A DNA stretch of 6,335 nt from an uncultured Actinomycetes bacterium. GTDB taxonomy: Bacteria > Actinomycetota > Acidimicrobiia > Acidimicrobiales > Ilumatobacteraceae. How positions within the stretch are numbered: position 1 is the first letter of the stretch; each line of letters begins with the position of its first letter. The position numbers and the translations under genes are program-made. Under the pieces are notes generated by a model, which was not told the DNA's origin, did not search any database, and saw only the letters and a program-made list of their open reading frames with translations. Shown in pieces: positions 1 through 5,024 of this stretch. The DNA is taken from positions 1 through 6,335 of the forward strand of contig CAIOHI010000310.1 of the NCBI GenBank assembly GCA_903858075.1, read 5' to 3'.

Positions 1-59
1 CAGGTCGTGAAATTCTCAAAAACCGCCGCGCCAAGGGCCGCTACCGCCTCTCCGCTTGA
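1..59 (+). CDS. rpmH: 50S ribosomal protein bL34, C-terminal end (partial)
   Basis: The window opens inside this gene. Reading from base 3 gives GREILKNRRAKGRYRLSA and then TGA at 57-59, the standard basic C-terminus of bL34, a small protein of the large ribosomal subunit. The start and roughly the first half lie outside the window. The identification rests on these 18 residues and on rnpA following directly, a near-universal bacterial arrangement. The stop codon overlaps the proposed TTG start of rnpA (TTGA, 56-59), so the two genes are probably cotranscribed and translationally coupled. In related bacteria dnaA lies just upstream of rpmH, so the left edge should be close to dnaA. Confidence 0.93.
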   Translation, partial: GREILKNRRAKGRYRLSA

Positions 60-388
60 TCGGACGCATTCACGAACACGCTATTTTTCGCCGTTTAGGG
101 CGTGAAGGTGTTCGTGTGCGCGTGGGCTCTGTGTGGTGTTCCGTGCTTGTTGACCCTGCTCTTTCTCAGCCATGTGTGGCTTACGCCTTAGGGCGCCACA
201 CCGGTTCGGCCGTCGTGCGAAATCGCATTCGGCGCCAAATGAGAGAGATTTTGTCGGCAAATACGAGCCAATTGGTTCCGGGGTATTACCTCATTGGGGC
301 ACACAAAGAAGCCACCGCATTGTCGTTTCAGGAACTCACCAACACCATGTTGCAACTCATCACTACCGCCAAACAGAAGGTCTCATGA
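56..388 (+). CDS. rnpA: Ribonuclease P protein component
   Basis: This is the protein subunit of RNase P, which binds the catalytic RNA and helps remove 5' leaders from precursor tRNAs in the cytoplasm. The 110-residue product is normal in length. It carries the family's RNR box at residues 52-64 (AVVRNRIRRQMRE), preceded by the central strand YALGRHTGS (43-51), which matches the usual vGrk.G pattern. The N-terminus RIHEHAIFRRLGREG fits the usual RL...F..v...G opening. TTG at 56 is the only possible canonical start: the frame is closed by TGA at 8-10 and no other start lies between. The start overlaps the rpmH stop, and the stop overlaps the yidD start as ATGA. The family is secure; only the unusual TTG start leaves slight doubt. 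Confidence 0.93.
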   Translation: MIGRIHEHAIFRRLGREGVRVRVGSVWCSVLVDPALSQPCVAYALGRHTGSAVVRNRIRRQMREILSANTSQLVPGYYLIGAHKEATALSFQELTNTMLQLITTAKQKVS

Positions 389-645
389 CCAAGCGCACCT
401 TCAATGAGCGTTGTCTGTCGGCAATTGAGTTTTACCAAGGAGCTCGGTCGGGTCGGCCCTCACCGTGTCGGTTCTCCCCTTCTTGCTCTTCTTTTGCCCA
501 CGAAGCGTTCGCGCTTCATGGCACCACCCGCGGGTTTTGGCTCACCGCCAAGCGGTTGCTGCGGTGCCGCCCCTTTGGTCCATCGGGTTTCGACCCAGTG
601 CCCGAAGTACACACATCTCACACACATGAACTGTTAGGAAAGTAG
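385..645 (+). CDS. yidD: Membrane protein insertion efficiency factor YidD
   Basis: This is a small membrane-associated protein thought to help YidC and Sec insert inner-membrane proteins. The 86-residue product carries the whole family signature: AIEFYQGARSGRPSPCRFSP near residues 13-32, the CRFSPSCSSFA cysteine cluster (C28, C34), the HGTTRGFWLTAKRLLRC block with C61, and the closing GFDPVPE (68-74). ATG 385 overlaps the rnpA stop (ATGA), and AGAAGG at 375-380 can serve as ribosome binding site. The reading frame stays open further upstream to 172, but that stretch is antiphase to rnpA and is not homologous to YidD. The next gene, yidC, begins four bases after the stop, which fits its role as a YidC helper. 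Confidence 0.95.
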   Translation: MTKRTFNERCLSAIEFYQGARSGRPSPCRFSPSCSSFAHEAFALHGTTRGFWLTAKRLLRCRPFGPSGFDPVPEVHTSHTHELLGK

Positions 646-649
646 AAAA

Positions 650-1576
650 ATGTTTCAAGCAGCAGCCTGGCTCGTCAGCGTTTTTTATGGCTTGGTCCAC
701 AACTATGCATTCGCCATTGCATTAGTTGCCGTCTCCATCATGTTGCTCCTCACCCCGCTCACGCTCAAGAGCACCAAGGGCATGTTGGAAATGCAACGGT
801 TGCAGCCAGAAATGCGCAGGTTGCAGGGGCTTTATAAGAGCGACCGCCAAAAATTAAACGAAGAAATGATGAAGCTCTATTCAGAGCACAAGGTGAACCC
901 ATTGGCCTCGTGCTTGCCGCTCATTGCGCAATTGCCTGTGTTCATCATTATGTTCCGCGTACTCAACGGCTTGTCGAAATTCGGCGATGACGGAACCTTT
1001 AAACCCAGCTATATCGCCAAAAATTCAGAGCTCTACCTAGCCCTCGACAAGTCAAAAGAGATGCTCGCTTTTGGTCTCGACCTTGCCAAGACTCCTGCCA
1101 AAGTGATGGGTGAAGACTTCGTGAAGGGCATTCCGTATGCCCTCATGATTGTGTTGCTGGCTTTTACTTTCTTTGTGCAGCAAAGGATGATTGCGTCGCG
1201 CACCACCAGCGCCTCCATGTCGCCATTGCAGGCCAAAATCATGCAGTACCTTCCTGTGGCATTCGCTGTGTTTCAGGTGTTTTTGCCCACCGGGCTCGTC
1301 ATCTACTACTTCACTCAAGCCGTTGTTCGTATCTTGCAGCAGTGGTACATCACCAAGCGTTTCTATGGCCACGACGGCGCTATTGGCCGCCAGGCGCAAG
1401 CAGCGAGCAAAGTGGCGAGCGATATGGCAAAAGACCAAAAGGGCAAGGGTCTGAAGCCCGACAAGGTCGACAAGCCAGCACCAGTGCAAAGCAAACGTGT
1501 GACCCCGTCGAAGAATAAGCCTGCGCCAAGCGGTCGTCCACAGCGACCAATTCCGCCATCGAAGCGCAATAAATAA
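650..1576 (+). CDS. yidC: Membrane protein insertase YidC (Oxa1 family)
   Basis: This insertase threads and folds proteins into the cytoplasmic membrane, alone or with SecYEG. The 308-residue product has the short form usual in Gram-positive bacteria, without the large periplasmic domain of E. coli YidC. Hydrophobic segments lie near residues 7-36, 86-108, 161-178 and 198-230. The cytoplasmic helical hairpin at 40-82 includes MLEMQRLQPEMRRLQ and the NPLASCLPLIAQLPVF block follows at 83-98. A basic, proline-rich tail (about 245-308) probably contacts the ribosome. No lipobox is seen at the N-terminus. The conserved arginine of the hydrophilic groove, expected five residues before P36, appears to be M31. 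ATG 650 is preceded by AGGAAAG at 636-642. The gene sits in the usual place between yidD and jag. Confidence 0.96.
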   Translation: MFQAAAWLVSVFYGLVHNYAFAIALVAVSIMLLLTPLTLKSTKGMLEMQRLQPEMRRLQGLYKSDRQKLNEEMMKLYSEHKVNPLASCLPLIAQLPVFIIMFRVLNGLSKFGDDGTFKPSYIAKNSELYLALDKSKEMLAFGLDLAKTPAKVMGEDFVKGIPYALMIVLLAFTFFVQQRMIASRTTSASMSPLQAKIMQYLPVAFAVFQVFLPTGLVIYYFTQAVVRILQQWYITKRFYGHDGAIGRQAQAASKVASDMAKDQKGKGLKPDKVDKPAPVQSKRVTPSKNKPAPSGRPQRPIPPSKRNK

Positions 1577-1623
1577 ACTAAAAGTCTAATAATTAACGTG
1601 AACACAGAACGAAGGATGAAGTC

Positions 1624-2493
1624 ATGGAATGGGTAGAAACAACAGGTCGTAGTATCGACGAAGCAAAGAACGCCGCTCTCGACGCATTGGGAGTAGCCGA
1701 AGACGACGCCGAATTCGATATTTTGGAAGAGCCAACACAGGGTTTGTTTGGGCGTACACGCGGCGAAGCTCGCGTGCGTGCTCGCGTTCGCCCTACGCAA
1801 GCTCGCCAGAAAACAGAGCGTCGTAACCCACGCCGCAAGCCTGCTGGCGAAAAGACCAACAGCACCGAGGAGACCTCGGGCGAAGCACGCCCCGAGCGTT
1901 CAAACTCTCGTGGCCGCAATAACGACCGTCCCCGCCAGGCAAAACCTGCCGGCGAAGGTAATCGCCGCCCACCACGTGAACCTCGTGAACCACGCGATGA
2001 CGATCGTCCAAAGGGCGACCCGGTCGACCCCGCATTGGTGAGCGCTCAGGCAGTCACCTTCCTCACGGGTGTTGTCAATGCATTTGGTCTCGTCGGAACA
2101 GTGGTTGTAGAGCGCGAAGGCGAAGAGCTTGAAGCACAAGTGAACGGCGACGATCTTGGCCTCTTGGTGGGCCCACGTGGCAACACACTCTTGGCACTGC
2201 AAGACCTCACACGAGTGGTCGCACAGCGTCGCTTGGGCGATCACGACACACGCTTGCGCGTAGATGTTGCTGGTTACCGTGAGCGCCGCCGCGATGCACT
2301 CACCCGTTTTGCCCTGAAAGTAGCGGGCGAAGTAGTGGAGTCGGGCCAGCCCCGCGTTCTTGAGCCAATGGCGTCTGCCGACCGCAAAGTAGTGCACGAT
2401 GCCTTGTCTGAACAGACTGGCGTGGTCACCCGCTCACGTGGCGATGACCCATATCGTCAAATTGTGGTAGAGCCAGCACAGTCTGGCGAGTAA
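1624..2493 (+). CDS. jag: Jag/KhpB-type KH-R3H RNA-binding protein
   Basis: This is a cytoplasmic RNA-binding protein of the Jag (KhpB/EloR) family, linked in other bacteria to small-RNA binding and control of cell elongation and division. The 289 residues split into three parts. A Jag-N domain (1-55) has the typical EFDILEEPTQGLFGRTRGEA. A long disordered linker (about 58-135) is rich in Arg, Pro, Asn, Glu and Lys. Then come a KH domain (137-205) with the loop LLVGPRGNTLLALQ, and an R3H domain (about 208-285) with R254 and H258 in the R-x3-H spacing. ATG 1624 has AAGGA at 1612-1616, seven bases away. The 47-bp gap after yidC includes an AT-rich run (1587-1596) that could be an internal promoter, but I see no clear -35. 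The position next to yidC is standard. Confidence 0.94.
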   Translation: MEWVETTGRSIDEAKNAALDALGVAEDDAEFDILEEPTQGLFGRTRGEARVRARVRPTQARQKTERRNPRRKPAGEKTNSTEETSGEARPERSNSRGRNNDRPRQAKPAGEGNRRPPREPREPRDDDRPKGDPVDPALVSAQAVTFLTGVVNAFGLVGTVVVEREGEELEAQVNGDDLGLLVGPRGNTLLALQDLTRVVAQRRLGDHDTRLRVDVAGYRERRRDALTRFALKVAGEVVESGQPRVLEPMASADRKVVHDALSEQTGVVTRSRGDDPYRQIVVEPAQSGE

Positions 2494-2503
2494 GACACTT
2501 CTC

Positions 2504-3052
2504 GTGGCGCGTACCGTTCACGAGATCTTGACCGACGCACAACGCATCGGCGCGCTTGGCCTTCGCCCTATTAGCGAAGTGATTGAGCACGCCGGTGCGT
2601 TTGCTTTTGCCCTCCCCGACTCTTGTCGGCGTGTGGTTGACCTTGGTTCAGGAGCGGGAGTCCCTGGTTTGGTGGTAGCCGAGTTGCGACCCGAGTTAGA
2701 GATCACCTTGGTTGACCGTCGAGGAAAACGCACCGACGCACTCGAGCGCGCCATTGTGTCGTTGGGGTGGGGTGACCGGGTGCACGTGGTATGTGCCGAC
2801 GTTGGTGCACTCACCCGACAAGACGAGTGGATAGAAACTTTTGATGCCGCGATGTCGCGCGGATTTGGCCCACACGAAACAACCCTCAAGTACTCGGCGG
2901 CACTCGTGCGACCCGGTGGAACCGTGCTCTTGAGTGAGCCACCAGCAGGCAACACCAGCCGCTGGGAGCAGGCAGTGGTTGAGGGCGCCGGGCTCGAGGG
3001 GCCGGAGTTGATACTGCACCTGGCGCGCTTCACCAAAAAAACGGAGCGTTGA
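2504..3052 (+). CDS. rsmG: 16S rRNA m7G527 methyltransferase RsmG, short divergent form
   Basis: RsmG methylates N7 of G527 in 16S rRNA using S-adenosylmethionine; in several bacteria its loss gives low-level streptomycin resistance. The SAM-binding motif VVDLGSGAGVPGLVVAEL is at 44-61. An acidic residue for the ribose is at D71 (LVDRRGKR), and the SRGFGPHETTL and GGTVLLSEPP blocks follow (118-147). At 182 residues it is shorter than the roughly 205-240 of the E. coli and B. subtilis proteins. It lacks a recognisable N-terminal NLT / H..DSL segment, having SEVIEHAGAFAFAL in its place. The short start is real: the frame is closed by TAG at 2468 and GTG 2504 is the first canonical start. No strong ribosome binding site is seen, so coupling to jag, ten bases upstream, is likely. 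The family call rests partly on position between jag and parA. Confidence 0.87.
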   Translation: MARTVHEILTDAQRIGALGLRPISEVIEHAGAFAFALPDSCRRVVDLGSGAGVPGLVVAELRPELEITLVDRRGKRTDALERAIVSLGWGDRVHVVCADVGALTRQDEWIETFDAAMSRGFGPHETTLKYSAALVRPGGTVLLSEPPAGNTSRWEQAVVEGAGLEGPELILHLARFTKKTER

Positions 3053-3064
3053 AAAAGATCCCCA

Positions 3065-3082
3065 ATGTTCCACGTGGAACAT
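3065..3082. promoter_or_regulatory. parS centromere site 1 (ParB-binding palindrome)
   Basis: ATGTTCCACGTGGAACAT is a perfect 18-bp palindrome whose inner 16 bases (3066-3081) fit the chromosomal parS consensus TGTTNCACGTGNAACA. ParB loads here and then spreads as a CTP-dependent clamp. The site lies 13 bases after rsmG, upstream of parA. It differs from the commonest version (TGTTTCACGTGAAACA) only at the symmetric T/A pair, which is C/G here. An identical copy lies 78 bp downstream. Confidence 0.95.
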
Positions 3083-3142
3083 CCATTCTTGGCGAAAATG
3101 GGGGTCAACTGGGCAATAACAGGGAGTTATTGAGCAAAAACG

Positions 3143-3160
3143 ATGTTCCACGTGGAACAT
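3143..3160. promoter_or_regulatory. parS centromere site 2 (ParB-binding palindrome)
   Basis: This is a second perfect copy of the same 18-bp palindrome, with the 16-bp core at 3144-3159. Its centre is 78 bp from that of the first site. It lies about 40 bases upstream of the probable parA promoter, so bound ParB might also affect parAB transcription; that last point is inference. Confidence 0.95.
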
Positions 3161-3199
3161 TTTATTTCCCCATCCACCCACCATTGAGGCAGACGGGAG

Positions 3200-3205
3200 T
3201 AATAT
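3200..3205 (+). promoter_or_regulatory. Probable -10 element of a leaderless parA promoter
   Basis: TAATAT ends six bases before the parA ATG. With the usual -10 to start-site distance, transcription would begin at or next to the A of the start codon, giving a leaderless mRNA, which is common in actinobacteria. No convincing -35 is seen at the usual spacing. The GGAGG at 3206-3210 is only one base from the ATG, too close for normal Shine-Dalgarno use. Confidence 0.5.
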
Positions 3206-3211
3206 GGAGGC

Positions 3212-3988
3212 ATGTCAACCTCTGCAACGGGACCCCGCATCATCGCTGTTTCCAACAATAAAGGTGGCGTAGCGAAGACCACCTCGACGGTCAACCTCGG
3301 CGCCTGTTTTGCCGAGATGGGGTTACGGACCCTCATCATCGACCTCGACCCGCAGGGCAACGCATCCTCATCGCTGGGCATCGATACTCGCGATCTTGAG
3401 AACACCATCTATGACGTGCTCATTCAAGAGGTGCCGCTGGAAGATGCGGTGGAACCCACTGCAGTGAAAAACCTCTTTATTGTTCCGTCGAACATCAACC
3501 TGGCCGGAGCGGAAATTGAGCTCGTATCGGCCTTTGGGCGTGAGGGTCGCTTGCGCAACGCCATTGCTCCCGTTGCCGACCAGTGGGACTACATCCTCAT
3601 TGACTGCCCACCGTCGGTTGGCTTGCTCACGGTAAACGCACTGACTGCAGCAACAGAAATCATCACGCCGGTTCAGACGGAATACATTCCGCTGGAAGGC
3701 ATTGAGATCTTGTTGAAGAACCTGCACCTCATTCGCAAGAACTTGAACCCCAACCTCCCCGACCCCACCTTTTTGTGCGTGATGTATATGCGTAACAATT
3801 TGGCCGATCAGGTGGTGGAGGAGTTGCGTAGTAAATTTGGAGAGCGTGTCTATAAGACCGTGATCCCCCGCAATGTGCGTTTGAGCGAAGCACCATCATT
3901 TGGACAGCCCATCACCACCTTCGACTCCAGCTCTTCTGGCGCTAAGGCATATCGGGCAGCAGCAAAGGAGATTGTCAGTGGCGCGTAA
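3212..3988 (+). CDS. parA: Chromosome-partitioning ATPase ParA (Soj type)
   Basis: ParA is a Walker-type ATPase that binds the nucleoid as an ATP dimer and moves ParB-parS complexes during segregation. The 258-residue product has a deviant Walker A at 17-24 (KGGVAKTT, with both the signature lysine K17 and K22). It also has the A' motif IIDLDPQGNAS (42-52, D44), Walker B YILIDCPPS (127-135) and the C-terminal VIPRNVRLSEAPSFGQPI (218-234). The usual fourth Walker glycine is alanine (GGVAK). There is no N-terminal regulatory extension, as in chromosomal Soj proteins. ATG 3212 is the only start, since the frame is closed by TAA at 3200-3202. Two parS sites lie upstream, and parB overlaps its end by 11 bases, so the pair is an operon. 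Confidence 0.97.
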   Translation: MSTSATGPRIIAVSNNKGGVAKTTSTVNLGACFAEMGLRTLIIDLDPQGNASSSLGIDTRDLENTIYDVLIQEVPLEDAVEPTAVKNLFIVPSNINLAGAEIELVSAFGREGRLRNAIAPVADQWDYILIDCPPSVGLLTVNALTAATEIITPVQTEYIPLEGIEILLKNLHLIRKNLNPNLPDPTFLCVMYMRNNLADQVVEELRSKFGERVYKTVIPRNVRLSEAPSFGQPITTFDSSSSGAKAYRAAAKEIVSGA

Positions 3989-4889
3989 AAGTGGATTAGG
4001 AAAAGGGCTTGGGGCTCTCATTACAGCCGACCTTGTAGAGAAAACTGAAGTAGGCGCAGCGACTGGGGTCAACGGCCCTCTTTTACGCGATGTTCCTGTG
4101 CAATCCATTGAGGCAAACCCCAATCAACCACGTGTGCATTTCGACGAAAGCGCGTTGTCGGAACTGACCGATTCCATTCGGGCAATTGGTGTATTGCAGC
4201 CCATCTTGGTGCGCCAAATAGCCGATGGAAAATATCAGCTCATTGCCGGCGAAAGGCGTTGGCGTGCAGCAACACGAGCTGGCCTCGCCACCGTTCCTGC
4301 CGTGGTACGCCCTACCGACGATATTGCATCGGTCGAGCAAGCACTGGTAGAGAACCTTCACAGGCAAGATCTCACCCCACTTGAAGAAGCTTCGGCCTAT
4401 CAACAGTTGATGGACGACTTTGCCTTTACGCATGAGAAAATTGCCAGCCGGGTAGGGAAAAGCCGTTCGGCTATTACTAACGCTTTGCGCCTTCTTACGT
4501 TGCCACCCAGCATTCAACACTTGTTGGCCGATGGTCGCTTAGCTGCTGGTCACGCCAAAGCAATTTTGGGAACGCCTGACCGTGCATTCCAAGAACAGTT
4601 GGCACGCCGTGCAGTGGACGAAGGTTGGTCGGTGCGTGCAGTTGAAGACGCGGTGCGTGAGCGCCAGGGTGGGAAGCCCATTGTTGAAGTAGATGAACCT
4701 GCTCAGCCCACGGGGAAAAAACCAGCGTTGCGGCCACCAGGTTTGTTGGAACTCGAAAACCTCTTGAGCGAGTTTCTTGCAACCAAAGTGACGGTGGCAA
4801 TGAATGGGAAGCGCGGCCGGGTGGGCATCGACTTTGCCGACCTCGAAGATCTAGAACGGATCTACCGCAAGATGACCGAACAGGCCTGA
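3978..4889 (+). CDS. parB: Chromosome-partitioning CTPase/DNA-binding protein ParB (Spo0J type)
   Basis: ParB binds parS, uses CTP to close into a sliding clamp, and activates ParA. The product from GTG 3978 has 303 residues. The N-terminal ParA-activating peptide ARKSGLGKGLGALI (2-15) is complete. The ParB/Srx domain holds GERRWRA (91-97) and ENLHRQDLTPLEEA (125-138), the CTP-binding motifs. A helix-turn-helix lies near 150-172 (EKIASRVGKSRSAITNALRL). A linker (about 228-255) precedes the C-terminal dimerisation domain (255-303). GTG 3978 is preferred because AAGGAG (3965-3970) is seven bases upstream and the conserved N-terminus starts exactly there. An ATG at 3900 would add 26 residues lying antiphase over parA with no ParB similarity. 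The 11-bp overlap with parA implies coupled translation. Confidence 0.96.
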   Translation: MARKSGLGKGLGALITADLVEKTEVGAATGVNGPLLRDVPVQSIEANPNQPRVHFDESALSELTDSIRAIGVLQPILVRQIADGKYQLIAGERRWRAATRAGLATVPAVVRPTDDIASVEQALVENLHRQDLTPLEEASAYQQLMDDFAFTHEKIASRVGKSRSAITNALRLLTLPPSIQHLLADGRLAAGHAKAILGTPDRAFQEQLARRAVDEGWSVRAVEDAVRERQGGKPIVEVDEPAQPTGKKPALRPPGLLELENLLSEFLATKVTVAMNGKRGRVGIDFADLEDLERIYRKMTEQA

Positions 4890-4911
4890 CGCGCCACAAA
4901 AAGTCTTGATG

Positions 4912-4943
4912 TCTAGACGAGGGTGATATCAACCTCGTCTAGA
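4912..4943. terminator. 32-bp near-perfect palindrome between convergent genes, probable bidirectional terminator
   Basis: The arms TCTAGACGAGG (4912-4922) and CCTCGTCTAGA (4933-4943) are exact inverted complements. The pairing continues through TGATATCA to the centre with a single G-A mismatch (4923/4932). It starts 22 bases after the parB stop and is shared with the opposing cwlM-like gene, which fits a bidirectional terminator. However, no clear T-tract follows on the plus strand, and on the minus strand the nearest T5 (complement of 4898-4902) is nine bases beyond the stem. A protein-binding palindrome is the alternative. Confidence 0.55.
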
Positions 4944-4954
4944 GGTTACACACA

Positions 4955-5024
4955 GCCTGTGGATAACTCTGAGGATAACACTGGGAAAACCTTGTGCATT
5001 GCCTGTGGACAAGGTTGTGGATTA
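4955..5024. other. Cluster of four DnaA-box-like 9-mers (candidate oriC element or DnaA-binding locus)
   Basis: Four 9-mers read as DnaA boxes on the minus strand. 4958-4966 is TTATCCACA, a perfect match to the E. coli consensus. 4970-4978 is TTATCCTCA, with one mismatch. 5004-5012 is TTGTCCACA, the form preferred in Streptomyces and mycobacteria. 5016-5024 is TAATCCACA, with one mismatch. All point the same way and form two pairs, each 12 bp apart, repeated with a 46-bp period; the units open with GCCTGTGGATAA (4955) and GCCTGTGGACAA (5001). The last box includes the stop codon of the cwlM-like gene. The region is not notably AT-rich, so an unwinding element is not evident, and oriC function is not shown. 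Confidence 0.65.
4988..5016 (-). terminator. Inverted repeat after the cwlM-like gene, possible weak terminator
   Basis: AACCTTGT (4988-4995) and ACAAGGTT (5009-5016) are perfect 8-base inverted complements around a 13-base loop. On the minus strand the hairpin begins just after the cwlM-like stop and runs straight into a short T-run, so it could be a weak intrinsic terminator for that gene. It overlaps two of the DnaA-box-like motifs, so it may simply be a by-product of them. Confidence 0.3.

Noticed and set aside
172..384. A longer YidD starting at ATG 172
   Set aside because: The extension overlaps rnpA in another frame and has no YidD features; ATG 385 gives the standard length.
693..703. 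DnaA-box-like TGGTCCACA in yidC and TCGTCCACA near 1535
   Set aside because: These are single, isolated one-mismatch matches inside coding sequence, as expected by chance.
1052..1489. Minus-strand frame of 145 residues opposite yidC, and similar long frames opposite jag, rsmG and parB
   Set aside because: All are mirror frames of well-supported genes and show no domain or plausible composition.
1587..1596. AT-rich TAATAATTAA as an internal promoter before jag
   Set aside because: No -35 at a usual distance is visible and the operon reads through, so the support is too thin to list as a feature.
1973..1978. CACGTG inside jag as a third parS
   Set aside because: Only the core and part of one arm match; the left arm does not. 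Other CACGTG cores in rsmG and parB also lack the arms.
3049..3261. A 70-residue open frame across the rsmG-parA gap
   Set aside because: It is made of the two parS palindromes read as protein (NVPRGT and DVPRGT) and runs into parA, with no family resemblance.
3900..3977. A longer ParB starting at ATG 3900
   Set aside because: The extra 26 residues lie antiphase over the conserved end of parA and show no ParB similarity. GTG 3978 has a strong ribosome binding site and begins exactly at the conserved RKSGLGKGLGALI peptide.
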